Of a DNA stretch of 64,000 bases, positions 53,149-62,633 are shown piece by piece. Every line of letters begins with the position of its first letter. Position 1 is the first letter of the stretch. Below the pieces are notes generated by a model that saw only the letters and a list, made by a program, of their open reading frames with translations, was not told the origin of the DNA and searched no databases. The DNA comes from Senimuribacter intestinalis (GTDB taxonomy: Bacteria; Bacillota; Clostridia; Peptostreptococcales; Anaerovoracaceae): assembly GCA_943192975.1 (NCBI GenBank), contig CALPCJ010000001.1, positions 62,001 through 126,000 on the forward strand. The letters run 5' to 3'. The translations under genes and the position numbers were made by a program.

Positions 53149-53338
53149 CGGTTTTCTTTCCCTCTTTATGACATAGTTCCGTATTCGGACAGCTTCCGCA
53201 ATGGAAATTGCACTTTTCTTCGTTAATATATCTCTCTGCTTCATTTTTCGATGCCATGACAACGGTGGCAAAGCCAATCAGCCCCAATAACACAGCTACC
53301 ACAACGATATATCCAATATGACTAAAAAAATATTCCAT
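53138..53338 (-). CDS. Small cysteine-rich single-pass membrane protein
   Basis: 66 aa. One membrane segment (residues 8-29), then CNFHCGSCPNTELCHKEGKK, a four-cysteine cluster reminiscent of FeoB-associated Cys-rich proteins, although no feoB is nearby. Overlaps the CmpB-like gene by 11 bp, so the two are coupled. Possible metal or redox site; unproven. Confidence 0.6.
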   Translation of the reverse strand: MEYFFSHIGYIVVVAVLLGLIGFATVVMASKNEAERYINEEKCNFHCGSCPNTELCHKEGKKTDVL

Positions 53339-53473
53339 TTTATATGTCCTCCAACTCGTTTTTCGTTAATCCGCCTTCTGCCATTTTAGCACAAGAAACG
53401 CCGAATGAAAACAGGCATATTTTTCAGCCCTACGGCAGGGGTGCGAAAAATTATCAGCGAATTGAACTGTGAC

Positions 53474-53513
53474 AAAAGTGACAAATTTCTTGATTTTTGT
53501 CACTTTTATCAAG
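53474..53513 (-). terminator. AT-rich hairpin after the LOR-domain gene
   Basis: AAAAGTGACAAA and TTTGTCACTTTT pair around a 10-nt loop, 27 bases after the stop at 53540. Likely terminator; an operator for the 53338 gene is also possible. Confidence 0.55.
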
Positions 53514-53539
53514 ATTGAATCCCGCAGCAAGAGGTTCGT

Positions 53540-54013
53540 TTAATCATTCCTCGAACACTTCTCAGCGTCAATGGCAAGCACCAGCATCAGCACATACAGC
53601 GCGTCCTTTGAATCTTCGATATCCAGCACGTAAGTATCTGTCCAGTGGAATAACTCTTTGGAAATCACGGCTACCTTTCTTCCATCGACACCGATGACTT
53701 CGTAATCCCATTCCATGAAATCTCCTTCGATATGCCAACCGTTAAAGTCGATATGATACCGTGGCTTCAGAAATGAAAACTCCTTGCTGATACTTCCGAT
53801 ATATCCCTCTCCTTCGTAGATTTCAAACTTAGGCAGCCATGTCAATACTTTCTCCCTGACTGTTCCGACTTCACTTCCCCGCGCGTCAAAAATTTTCAGG
53901 CAATGTCCCCAGGCAAGCTGCCCCTGCACCGTGTACACCGGTCGTTCTGATTCATCATATATATCATAACTGTCAAACCATGAAAAAAATCTCTGTTTAA
54001 ATCTCAGCTTCAT
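53540..54013 (-). CDS. LURP-one-related (LOR) domain protein
   Basis: 157 aa, all one LOR domain (PF04525/YxjI type): FSWFDSYDIYDESERPVYTVQGQLAWGHCLKIFDARGSEVGTVREKVLTWLPKFEIY, then the GKVAVISKELFHWTDTYVLDIED-like end. Tubby-like 12-stranded barrel, in bacteria of unknown role. Soluble. Monocistronic. Confidence 0.85.
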   Translation of the reverse strand: MKLRFKQRFFSWFDSYDIYDESERPVYTVQGQLAWGHCLKIFDARGSEVGTVREKVLTWLPKFEIYEGEGYIGSISKEFSFLKPRYHIDFNGWHIEGDFMEWDYEVIGVDGRKVAVISKELFHWTDTYVLDIEDSKDALYVLMLVLAIDAEKCSRND

Positions 54014-54047
54014 CCCGTACCTCTCATTAAAATCAAATTACCTGAAA

Positions 54048-54185
54048 TTATTATACCACAAGCGCAGCACCTGGTGCTGCGGCGGCGTATGCCGCCTGTG
54101 CCGTAGGCACAGAGTTTGTGATTCAATGTTCTCTCAGGCGTCAGAATCTTCAATTCTGCTAACGCCGTGAGGTTATTATACCACA
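54048..54185. repeat. Hairpin element flanked by a 13-bp direct repeat
   Basis: TTATTATACCACA occurs at 54048-54060 and 54173-54185. Between them are four hairpins in a row: GCAGCACC/GGTGCTGC, GGCGGC/GCCGCC, GTGCC/GGCAC and GGCGT..AGAAT/ATTCT..ACGCC. GC content is well above the surrounding sequence. The flanking repeat could be a target duplication of a miniature element, though 13 bp is long for that. Confidence 0.55.
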
Positions 54186-54312
54186 TATTGATAGCAGCAG
54201 AAAGAGAAATCGCAGGTGCGGAAAGGCAAAACCTTGAAAACTTTTGCGGCTTTGTTCGCGGATTACCTGTTGCAGTTTCATGGGTTTGTCGTGATTACAC
54301 AGTACATGCATC

Positions 54313-54341
54313 TTGAAAAAATTCCCATTCTATCGTATAAT
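54313..54341 (+). promoter_or_regulatory. Promoter of the PPC-domain secreted protein
   Basis: TTGAAA (54313-54318), exactly 17 bp, TATAAT (54336-54341), about 45 bases before the start codon. Confidence 0.78.
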
Positions 54342-54392
54342 TAGAAGTAAGAAACCTGAAATCATGTGAATTTATATGAAAGGACAGAAATT

Positions 54393-55562
54393 ATGAAAAG
54401 AAGAAAATTATTATCCCTCATTCTTGCTTTTGCGTTGGTTCTAACCACTGCTTTCGCAGGTGCGGAAAGTATCTTTGCGGGGACTGTGTCTGACGCAGCT
54501 GGTACCCCAGCCACAGAAATTACAGCACAGGGCGCAAATTCAACAGAAGATATCAATGCATATGTCGCCAGAATGACCACAGGCAGTGACAATGTTACTG
54601 TCATTCCGGTCAAAACAACAAAAGGCGGCACCTTGGCAATTCCACTTTCCGGCGTTGAAGTAGGAAAAGGCGTTACCGTAACCCTGCACTCTACTTCTGC
54701 TGCAACCAGCGGAGACAAAATTGGCTACTCCAAATATCTAAGCAGTTCAAAAGTAGAAGACACCCTGTACGCAAAAGTAAAAAAAGCGGGCACTTACTAT
54801 TTGAAGTTTGAAACTGCAAGCTACAACGCTGGCATGCCGCAGTCCGTAGGATTTCGCGCTATTCTCTATCCTGCAGGCGGCACGCTGACCAAAGGCAAAG
54901 TATTCTACGGCGCAAGTCCGGATAACAGTGGCGTTTCCTACTATAAGGTAACCGCCCCTGGCAACGGCTATCTGACTGTTAGCTTTCCAGAAAGACTGAC
55001 CGACTACTCTAGTTTCAACATTAAACTGATGAATTCCAAGAAAAACAGTCTGTTCACCAACTTTGAATATCTGTCTTCCAGCAAGGCATACAAGACCACC
55101 ATCGGCGTTGCGAAAGGCACCTATTACATTGCGGTAAAGAATTCTGACAATGCTTACGGTATCAAAGTTTCTTTCACCAGCGTCAAGGAAAGCAGCGGCT
55201 CTTCCAAGAGCAAGGCAAAGTCCATTTCCAAGGGCAGTACCAAGAAAGGCATCATCACTGCAGCGCAGAGTGCAACTTCTGGAGACTGGTACAAATTTAA
55301 AATCACCAAAACCCAGTATGTCAAATTTACCTTTAAAGTAAAGGCTAACGGCGGCGGCAGTTCTGGCGGACTGAAAGCAGCTTTCTATCAATCCGGTAAA
55401 ACCTATCCGGCTACCAGCGTCAACTGTTACGGCGATGATGGCAAAGAAGTGCAGCTATACACCATCGGCAAAGGCACTAAGCTGGCGCCGGGCACTTACT
55501 ACATCAAGGTCCAGAAGTATAGTCACGGAAATGGTTACTATACGCTGAAATGGAACAAGTAA
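54393..55562 (+). CDS. Secreted protein with three PPC-like beta-sandwich repeats
   Basis: 389 aa from ATG 54393 (GAAAGGAC ahead). Signal peptide to about residue 28 (FAGAESIFAG). Three similar modules each ending in a GTYYL/I-K strand: AGTYYLKFETASYN (about 128), KGTYYIAVKNSDNAYGIKVSF (about 250) and PGTYYIKVQKYSHGNGYYTLKW (end). This is the pre-peptidase C-terminal (PPC) fold seen in secreted enzymes, but no catalytic domain is attached. A serine-lysine linker (SGSSKSKAKSISKGSTKKG) separates modules 2 and 3. Own promoter and terminator. Function unknown. Confidence 0.72.
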   Translation: MKRRKLLSLILAFALVLTTAFAGAESIFAGTVSDAAGTPATEITAQGANSTEDINAYVARMTTGSDNVTVIPVKTTKGGTLAIPLSGVEVGKGVTVTLHSTSAATSGDKIGYSKYLSSSKVEDTLYAKVKKAGTYYLKFETASYNAGMPQSVGFRAILYPAGGTLTKGKVFYGASPDNSGVSYYKVTAPGNGYLTVSFPERLTDYSSFNIKLMNSKKNSLFTNFEYLSSSKAYKTTIGVAKGTYYIAVKNSDNAYGIKVSFTSVKESSGSSKSKAKSISKGSTKKGIITAAQSATSGDWYKFKITKTQYVKFTFKVKANGGGSSGGLKAAFYQSGKTYPATSVNCYGDDGKEVQLYTIGKGTKLAPGTYYIKVQKYSHGNGYYTLKWNK

Positions 55563-55580
55563 TAAAACTATAAGTATACA

Positions 55581-55617
55581 AAAACACCGGCTTATCATCA
55601 GTCGGTGTTTTTATGTT
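55581..55617 (+). terminator. Terminator of the PPC-domain gene
   Basis: AAAACACCG/CGGTGTTTT stem with a 13-nt loop, then TTATG; starts 18 bases after the stop. Confidence 0.85.
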
Positions 55618-55656
55618 CAAAACTAGCCATGCATTCAATGCGTGGTTTCTTATATA

Positions 55657-55681
55657 TAAAAAAGGCGGGAATACTCCCGCC
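55657..55681 (-). terminator. Terminator of pycA
   Basis: GGCGGGA-N4-TCCCGCC (55664-55681) followed on the minus strand by seven T; 8 bases after the pycA stop. Confidence 0.88.
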
Positions 55682-55689
55682 CATTGTTT

Positions 55690-58600
55690 TTAGTTTTCTT
55701 TCAGTTTGGCTACCAGTTCGCCTGCTTTAACCTGCTGGCCTTCGTGTACATAGATTGTGTCTACGACGCCCTTTGCAGTTGCCAGAATATTGGTTTCCAT
55801 CTTCATCGCTTCGATGACTGCGATCGGCTGTTTTTCTTCTACCGCTTCGCCTTCCTTCACCAAAATCTTCAGGATATTGCCCGGGATATTGGCGCCGATT
55901 TCCATCGGATCGTCCTCGTTTGCAAAACGTGCAGTTGCGATGGAAGAAACAGCAGACTGCATATCTTCGTCCTTAATCTTAACGATTCTTCTGTTGCCGT
56001 TGACTTCAAATACCAAATCGCGGTTGCCTTCCGGATCTACGCCTCTGATTTCGTGCAGCTTGATGACCAACACTTTTCCTTCCTCCAGCTTGACTTCACA
56101 GGTTTCACCTTCGGAAAGACCGTGGAAGTAGATATCGCTGCCCATGTATCTAAAGTTCCCATCCTTTTTCAGGCTCTTGTGGTAGTCTTCAAATACTTTA
56201 GAGTACATTGCATAACTGATGATATCCTGCGGCGTTGCATCTATTCCCAGTTCATCTTTCAGATGCGCTTTGATTGCACCGAAATCTTCCGGCGGTAAAA
56301 GTTCACCAGGTCTGCAGGTAATCGGTGTTTTACCTTTCAGCACAACTTTCTGAATATCTTCTGGGAAACCGCCTTCTGGCTGCCCCATCATACCTTCAAA
56401 GTAAGATACAGTGGAATCCGGGAAGTCGATATCCTTACCCTTTTCAACGATGTTCTCCGGTGTAATGTCGTTCTGTACCATAAAGATTGCCAAATCGCCC
56501 ACTACCTTGGAGGACGGTGTTACCTTGATGATATCACCCAGCATCTGATTTACTGTTTTATACATATCCTTTACTTCCTGGAACTTGTGTCCAAGGCCGA
56601 AGGATTCTACCTGCGGTTTCAGGTTGGAGTACTGCCCGCCAGGGATTTCATACTTGTAGATTTCCGCAGTGGAAGTCGCCATATCGGATTCAAAGTTCTT
56701 GTAAACCGGTCTAACATCTCTCCAGTATTCGGAAATCTTCTGAATACCGTCAAGATCTATGCCTGTATCTCTGCTACTGTTTTCAACAGCAGCAACCACA
56801 GAGTTCAGCGCTGGCTGAGAAGTCAGACCGCTCATACTGTTAAATGCTGCATCTACTACGTCTACGCCTGCCTGTGCAGCCATCAGAATGGTAGCCACAC
56901 CGTTTCCACTGGTATCGTGGGTGTGCAGATGAATCGGCATATCCACCTCTTCCTTCAGCGCTTTCACCAGCTTATAAGCTGCCATCGGCTTGAGAAGACC
57001 GGACATATCCTTGATGCCCAGAATGTGAGAGCCTCTCTTCTCCAGCTCCTTTGCCATTCTGATATAGTAATCCAGATTGTATTTGGTTCTGGAATCATCC
57101 AGAATATCTCCGGTGTAGCACAGGCATGCTTCTGCAATTTTGCCCTGTTTCAAGGTTTCATCCAGAGCTACTTCCATACCCTGAATCCAGTTCAGAGAGT
57201 CAAAGATACGGAACACATCGATACCAGCAGCCGCAGACTGCTTGACGAATTCTCTGATTACATTATCCGGATAGTTCTTGTAGCCGACTGCGTTGGCCCC
57301 TCTGATCAGCATCTGGAACATAACATTAGGAATCTTGGCACGCAGCGTTTCCAGTCTTTCCCATGGAGATTCCTTGAGGAACCTGAAGGAAGTATCGAAG
57401 GTTGCACCGCCCCACATTTCGATGGAGAACAGGTCTTTGCCGTAAAGCGCCATTGCCGGTGCAATCTTCTCCATATCTACAGTTCTGACCCTGGTTGCCA
57501 TCAGGGACTGCTGAGCATCTCTTGTCGTGGTATCCGTAATCAGCAGTTTCTTCTGTTCTTTGGTCCATTTTGCAACAGCCTCCGGTCCTTCCATGTCGAG
57601 AAGCTGCTTAGTTCCTTTCAACGTGTTGATTTCGGTCATCGGAATCTTCGGGAATACCGGCACGTCAAACTGCGGCTTGACGCCTTTTGTCTCATTGACG
57701 ACTTTGTTTCCGATGAAGTTTAAAACCTTCAGTTCTTTATCATCAGCTTTTCTGATATTGAGCAGCTCAGGGTTAGCCCCGATAAAGCCGGTATCACAAT
57801 CGCCCGCTTTAAAGGTAGGATGATTCAGTACATTAAGTAAAAAACCGATATTGGTCTTAACGCCTTTAATCTGAGTTTCACGCAGGGCTCTGATCGCCTT
57901 TCTGGTCGCGCCCTCAAAGGTATTGGAATATGCCGTAATCTTAACCAGTAAGCTGTCATAATATGGAGATACGACAGAACCGGTAAATCCATTGCCGCCG
58001 TCCAAACGAATGCCGTAGCCGGAAGCACTTCTGTAAAGTTCGATGGTTCCGGTATCAGGCGCAAAACCGTTGGCAGGGTCTTCTGTGGTAATTCTGCACT
58101 GAATCGCATTTCCTCTCATCTGAATATCTTTCTGGTTTCTGATGCCGACTTCGTCGGAATCAAGCGGATATCCTTCAGCGATGAGAATCTGAGATTGTAC
58201 GATATCAATACCGGTTACCATTTCTGTTACGGTATGCTCTACCTGGATTCTCGGATTCATCTCGATAAAGTAGTGATTGCCATGTTTATCCAGCAAAAAT
58301 TCAACTGTACCTGCACTTCTGTAGTTTACGGCTCTTGCGATTTTCAGCGCATCTTCGCAGATTGCCTTTCTCTTTTCCTCAGTCAGACACAGCGCCGGCG
58401 TAAACTCGATAACCTTCTGGTGTCTTCTCTGAATGGAGCAGTCTCTTTCGCAAAGATGTACTACATTGCCGTATTTGTCTCCCAAAATCTGCACTTCGAT
58501 GTGCTTCGGGCTTTCTAAATATTTTTCAATAAAGATGTCGTCGATGCCGAAGGCTTTCTTCGCTTCGCTCTTTGCACTTCTATACTCCGGCAGCAGATCC

Positions 58601-59142
58601 TGCTCGTTTCTGACAATACGCATACCGCGTCCGCCGCCGCCGGCAGCAGCCTTGAGCATAATCGGATAGCCGCACTTCTGTGCAAACTCAACAGCTTCCT
58701 TTTCAGTTTGAATTGCCTTTTCTACACCTGGAATAGTAGGAACGCCTACCTTCATTGCGACCAGTTTGGACTGAATCTTGTCGCCCAGACTTCCCATCAT
58801 CTTGTCAGTCGGTCCGATAAATTCGATGCCTGCGTTTTCACATGCCGCTGCGAACTCCTGATTCTCTGAAAGGAATCCATAGCCCGGATGAATGGCGTCT
58901 ACACCCTTGGCTTTTGCTAGCTCGATGATTTCCTCGATGGCAAGGTAAGCCGCAACTGGCGCTTTACCTTTGCCAATCTGATAGGATTCATCTGCTTTGG
59001 TTCTGAACAGCGAATTCTTGTCTTCTTCTGAGTAAACTGCAACGGTTCTAATCCCCAGCTCGTTACAAGCACGGAAAATTCGAATTGCAATCTCGCCTCT
59101 GTTGGCGACCAGCACTCTCTTGAATTTTTTAATTTCTTTCAT
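55690..59142 (-). CDS. pycA: Pyruvate carboxylase
   Basis: 1150 aa single-chain enzyme from ATG 59142 (GGGAGAG ahead). Biotin carboxylase (residues 1-450): VLVANRGEIAIRIFRACNELG, MLKAAAGGGGRGMR, FIEMNPRIQVEHTVTEM. Carboxyltransferase (about 530-800): LLITDTTTRDAQQSLMATRVRT, metal site MPIHLHTHDTSGNG. C-terminal biotin domain with EAMKMETN about 35 residues from the end. Converts pyruvate, bicarbonate and ATP to oxaloacetate in the cytoplasm for anaplerosis. Monocistronic. Confidence 0.98.
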   Translation of the reverse strand: MKEIKKFKRVLVANRGEIAIRIFRACNELGIRTVAVYSEEDKNSLFRTKADESYQIGKGKAPVAAYLAIEEIIELAKAKGVDAIHPGYGFLSENQEFAAACENAGIEFIGPTDKMMGSLGDKIQSKLVAMKVGVPTIPGVEKAIQTEKEAVEFAQKCGYPIMLKAAAGGGGRGMRIVRNEQDLLPEYRSAKSEAKKAFGIDDIFIEKYLESPKHIEVQILGDKYGNVVHLCERDCSIQRRHQKVIEFTPALCLTEEKRKAICEDALKIARAVNYRSAGTVEFLLDKHGNHYFIEMNPRIQVEHTVTEMVTGIDIVQSQILIAEGYPLDSDEVGIRNQKDIQMRGNAIQCRITTEDPANGFAPDTGTIELYRSASGYGIRLDGGNGFTGSVVSPYYDSLLVKITAYSNTFEGATRKAIRALRETQIKGVKTNIGFLLNVLNHPTFKAGDCDTGFIGANPELLNIRKADDKELKVLNFIGNKVVNETKGVKPQFDVPVFPKIPMTEINTLKGTKQLLDMEGPEAVAKWTKEQKKLLITDTTTRDAQQSLMATRVRTVDMEKIAPAMALYGKDLFSIEMWGGATFDTSFRFLKESPWERLETLRAKIPNVMFQMLIRGANAVGYKNYPDNVIREFVKQSAAAGIDVFRIFDSLNWIQGMEVALDETLKQGKIAEACLCYTGDILDDSRTKYNLDYYIRMAKELEKRGSHILGIKDMSGLLKPMAAYKLVKALKEEVDMPIHLHTHDTSGNGVATILMAAQAGVDVVDAAFNSMSGLTSQPALNSVVAAVENSSRDTGIDLDGIQKISEYWRDVRPVYKNFESDMATSTAEIYKYEIPGGQYSNLKPQVESFGLGHKFQEVKDMYKTVNQMLGDIIKVTPSSKVVGDLAIFMVQNDITPENIVEKGKDIDFPDSTVSYFEGMMGQPEGGFPEDIQKVVLKGKTPITCRPGELLPPEDFGAIKAHLKDELGIDATPQDIISYAMYSKVFEDYHKSLKKDGNFRYMGSDIYFHGLSEGETCEVKLEEGKVLVIKLHEIRGVDPEGNRDLVFEVNGNRRIVKIKDEDMQSAVSSIATARFANEDDPMEIGANIPGNILKILVKEGEAVEEKQPIAVIEAMKMETNILATAKGVVDTIYVHEGQQVKAGELVAKLKEN

Positions 59143-59225
59143 TTTTCTCTCCCATTCTCTCATCTCACAGGTTCAGAATTTTTCCGCCCCAGAGATGTAT
59201 AAAAAAATTAAAATAATTTAAAAAA

Positions 59226-60008
59226 CTATTGAATGATATGAATATCAACCTGGGGATAAGGAATCTCAATACCCGCCTGGTCAAAAGCAATTTTTACATT
59301 TTCCTCTAAATAATATTTTACATCAAAATAGTCCTCTGTGGAACACCAAACTTTCAAATCCATCAAAATCGCATGGTCTCCATGGGACGATACACCGATA
59401 ACAAACTCCGGTTCTTTTTGCGCCTTGGGACAACGCTCAGCAACAGCAAGCAGGATTTCCTTTGCTTTTCCGATATCCGCCTGATAACTGATGCCAAAGG
59501 TACAGTCCACTCTGCGCATCTGTTCTCTGGAATAATTGGTTAAAATTGATGTGGTAATGGTCCCATTGGGAATGGTCACCACTTTATTGTCAAAGGTATG
59601 CAGCTTCGTTGTCAAAAGGTCGATGGCGTCAACCACACCTATAGTTCCGCTTACCTCTATGGTATCATCTTTGTTAAAAGGTTTGTTCATCAATATGATG
59701 ATGCCGCCTGCCACATTGCCGAGGCTGTCCTTAAGAGCCAGCGCAATGGCAGCGCCGCCTGCGCCCAGCACTGCAACTAGTGATGCCGGACTAATTCCCA
59801 GCATCGGCAGCACCGATACGATTAGTACGATCCACAGAATAATCCGGGTAGATTTTAGAATAAATAAATACAATGCTTCATCCAGATTGGATCGCTCCAG
59901 TGCCTTTTTCTCAATCCGCAGAATAATGCGAATGGCAATCCAGCCAAGTAGGACGACGAGCAGCGTTGTTCCAAGATCTATTAAAAGTTCTATGTTTTTT
60001 TGAGACAT
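59226..60008 (-). CDS. mscS: Small-conductance mechanosensitive channel (MscS)
   Basis: 260 aa. Three membrane segments (about 10-30, 48-67, 72-100), the third being the glycine/alanine pore helix VAVLGAGGAAIALALKDSLGNVAGGIIILMNKPF, then the beta domain (DTIEVSGTIGVVDAIDLLTTKLHTFDNKVVTIPNG). Opens under membrane tension to release solutes. Four bases after typA on the same strand. Confidence 0.93.
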   Translation of the reverse strand: MSQKNIELLIDLGTTLLVVLLGWIAIRIILRIEKKALERSNLDEALYLFILKSTRIILWIVLIVSVLPMLGISPASLVAVLGAGGAAIALALKDSLGNVAGGIIILMNKPFNKDDTIEVSGTIGVVDAIDLLTTKLHTFDNKVVTIPNGTITTSILTNYSREQMRRVDCTFGISYQADIGKAKEILLAVAERCPKAQKEPEFVIGVSSHGDHAILMDLKVWCSTEDYFDVKYYLEENVKIAFDQAGIEIPYPQVDIHIIQ

Positions 60009-60011
60009 ATA

Positions 60012-61883
60012 TTATCTCCCTGATCTTCTTCTTTCAATCTCGCGAAGCAGCTTTTTGCGCAGCCTGATATCATCCGGTGTAATTTCTACCAATTCATCGT
60101 CAGCAATAAATTCCAACGCTTCTTCCAAAGTGAAAGTTCTCGGCGGTGAAAGTTTAACAGCATCATCATTTCCCGCTGCACGCATATTGGTGGCTTTCTT
60201 CGCTTTGCAAGGATTTACCTCCATGTCATCACTTCTGGAATTCATGCCTACAATCATGCCTTCGTAAACTTTGGTTCCTGGATCCACAAACATCTGCACA
60301 CGCTCACTGATACTAGCCAGTGCGTAAGGGGTGCATACCCCCTCTTCAATGGCAATGGCAACGCCGTTGGTTCTGCCTGCAATATCTCCCTTGTATGCTT
60401 CAAAGGTAAGGAATCTGCGCTCCATAGTCCCCTCTCCGTGGGTGTCGTTGATAAATTCAGAGCGGTAGCCTAAAAGTCCTCTTGTCGGCACGTGATATTC
60501 CAGCTTGGAATAGCCGTTTTCGCCGGTCATCTGCACCATAATCCCTTTACGGAGATTCAGTTTAGAGATTACTGTTCCAGTATATTCATCAGGCACGCTG
60601 AGCACCACTTCTTCAATAGGCTCCAGCTTTTTACCCTGTTCATCTTTTCTGTAAATCACTTCCGGCTTGGAAACCGCCAGTTCATATCCTTCTCTTCTCA
60701 TATTTTCAATAAGAATAGAAAGGTGCAGTTCCCCTCTGCCGGATACTTTGAAACTGTCAGTGGAATCTGTATCCTCCACCATCAGACCTACATTGACCTC
60801 CAGTTCCTTGTTCAGTCTTTCCCTGATATGTCTTGAGGTGACAAATTTGCCAACTTTTCCGGCAAACGGCGACTTGTTTACCATAAAATTCATAGAAAGA
60901 GTCGGTTCTTCGATGTGAATCATCTCCATCGGCTCAGGTTTTGCCACATCGCAGATAGTCTCACCGATAGAAATATCTGCAATACCGGAAACTACGACAA
61001 TATCACCGCACTCAGCCTGCGGCACTGCTATCCGCTTAAGCCCTCTGTATACAAAGACCTGATTGACCTTTCTCTGTACAATCTGACCGTCTTCCTTTGC
61101 AACGGCTACAGTCTGCCCTTCCTTCAAAACACCTCTCGTGATTCTGCCGATGCCTAATCTTCCGATATAGTCATCGTAAGCCAGCGTGGATACCTGCAGC
61201 TGCAGCGGTTCTTCTCGCAAATCAGCATAAGGCTCGCAGTGCTCGATAATCGTGTCAAAAAGCGGCGTAATGTCAAGACCTGCAAATCCTGCCGGCGTGT
61301 GTTTCATTTTCACATCACCCTGTTCTACAGAAAGCCCCTCCGCCTCCTTCGGGTCACGAACCGCAATCCCCTGTCTTGCAATCCCGTAAAGAATCGGAAA
61401 ATCAAGCTGTGTATCGTTTGCATTTAGATCCATGAAAAGTTCATAAACCTCATCCACGACCTCATCAATTCTTGCGTCTTTTTTATCTATTTTATTAATG
61501 AATAAAATCGGATTCAGCCCCTGTTCCAAAGATTTGCTCAGTACAAATCTGGTCTGCGGCATCGGTCCCTCGCTGGAATCCACCAACAAAATTACCGTAT
61601 CCACCGTCTTCATAATACGTTCCACTTCTGAAGAAAAGTCCGCATGCCCCGGCGTATCTACAATATTAATCTTTACATCACCGTGCATCACAGAACAGTT
61701 CTTGGAATAGATGGTAATGCCTCTTTCCCTTTCGATGTCATCACTATCCATAACACAGTCAGCAACTTCCTCGTTTGCTCGAAATACTCCGCTCTGATTG
61801 AGAAACGCATCAACCAGGGTGGATTTCCCCGCATCGACATGAGCGATGACTGCTATATTAATTATCTTTTGTTTGTCTGTCAT
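60012..61883 (-). CDS. typA: Ribosome-associated GTPase TypA/BipA
   Basis: 623 aa translational GTPase: G1 AVIAHVDAGKSTLVDAFL, G2 ERGITIYSKN, G3 DTPGHADFSSEVER, G4 FINKIDKKDAR; domain II, EF-G-like domain III/V and the BipA-specific C-terminal domain (GVCTPYALASISERVQMFVDPGTKVYEGMIVG). Acts on the ribosome in 50S assembly and stress. Upstream gene of mscS. Confidence 0.97.
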   Translation of the reverse strand: MTDKQKIINIAVIAHVDAGKSTLVDAFLNQSGVFRANEEVADCVMDSDDIERERGITIYSKNCSVMHGDVKINIVDTPGHADFSSEVERIMKTVDTVILLVDSSEGPMPQTRFVLSKSLEQGLNPILFINKIDKKDARIDEVVDEVYELFMDLNANDTQLDFPILYGIARQGIAVRDPKEAEGLSVEQGDVKMKHTPAGFAGLDITPLFDTIIEHCEPYADLREEPLQLQVSTLAYDDYIGRLGIGRITRGVLKEGQTVAVAKEDGQIVQRKVNQVFVYRGLKRIAVPQAECGDIVVVSGIADISIGETICDVAKPEPMEMIHIEEPTLSMNFMVNKSPFAGKVGKFVTSRHIRERLNKELEVNVGLMVEDTDSTDSFKVSGRGELHLSILIENMRREGYELAVSKPEVIYRKDEQGKKLEPIEEVVLSVPDEYTGTVISKLNLRKGIMVQMTGENGYSKLEYHVPTRGLLGYRSEFINDTHGEGTMERRFLTFEAYKGDIAGRTNGVAIAIEEGVCTPYALASISERVQMFVDPGTKVYEGMIVGMNSRSDDMEVNPCKAKKATNMRAAGNDDAVKLSPPRTFTLEEALEFIADDELVEITPDDIRLRKKLLREIERRRSGR

Positions 61884-62028
61884 TTCATTACCTTCTTTTT
61901 TTGAAAAAAATACTTATTAATTTTACCACGTTAACGCATCTTGTTCAATAGTTTGTGCAAGGTTTTTGTATTTTTTTGTTAAATTTTTATAATATTCATC
62001 TATATTTTTTGTGTATACAACTACAGTT

Positions 62029-62057
62029 CACCTTCCAGCGTTCTTTTGCATACTATA
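62029..62057 (+). promoter_or_regulatory. Sigma-K-like promoter of the amidase gene
   Basis: CACC (62029-62032) and GCATACTATA (62048-62057) match mACm and gCATAnnnTA with the 15-bp gap expected between CACC and GCATA. Late mother-cell expression fits the predicted product. Confidence 0.6.
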
Positions 62058-62086
62058 ACGTATGATTAAATTTAGGAGGACTACTT

Positions 62087-62629
62087 ATGCCTAGTGTTTT
62101 TTTAAGCCCCTCAACCCAGGAATACAACCTTTTTGTAAACGGCGGTACCGAGGAATACTATGCCAATCTCATTACCGATGCCATGATTCCTTATCTCAGA
62201 GCAAGCGGCATCACTTTTTCCAGAAACAATCCCGGCGGCACGGTGAGCAACTCTATCGCCGATTCCAATGCCGGAAACTACGATCTGCACTTTGCCATTC
62301 ACTCCAACGCTGCACCGCCCAATCTTGCCGGCGCTATCAAAGGTCCCGACGTATATTATTACAGAGACTCCGCTGCCGGAAAAAGCGCTGCCGAAATTAC
62401 CGCAAACAATCTAAAACAGATCTATCCAAATCCGTCTCTAGTCACTGCAGTTCCAACCACCACCCTGGCAGAACTGCGCCGCACAAAGGCTCCCGCCGTT
62501 CTGGTAGAGGTCGCCTACCATGATAACGTCGATGACGCTAACTGGATCAAAAACAATATCAACGCCATTGGACGCAACTTCGCACTTTCCATCGCCGATA
62601 TTCTCGGCGTTCCTTTTGTAGAGGCCTGA
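62087..62629 (+). CDS. N-acetylmuramoyl-L-alanine amidase (amidase_3 family), spore-type
   Basis: 180 aa, AGGAGG ahead of ATG 62087. Begins SPSTQEYNLFVNGGTEEYYANLITDAM, then YDLHFAIHSNAAP, and ends with KAPAVLVEVAYHDNVDDANWI carrying the catalytic glutamate. The first zinc histidine usually in DPGHGG is replaced by this clostridial SPSTQEYN start, as in a known subfamily of clostridial amidases. No signal peptide, so it acts inside the mother cell or spore, or leaves at lysis. The sigma-K-like promoter supports a cortex or mother-cell lysis role. Confidence 0.82.
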   Translation: MPSVFLSPSTQEYNLFVNGGTEEYYANLITDAMIPYLRASGITFSRNNPGGTVSNSIADSNAGNYDLHFAIHSNAAPPNLAGAIKGPDVYYYRDSAAGKSAAEITANNLKQIYPNPSLVTAVPTTTLAELRRTKAPAVLVEVAYHDNVDDANWIKNNINAIGRNFALSIADILGVPFVEA

Positions 62630-62633
62630 TGCT

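Noticed and set aside
61970..61995. Rex operator upstream of the amidase
   Set aside because: TTGTTAA is present but the second half-site matches in only four of seven positions.
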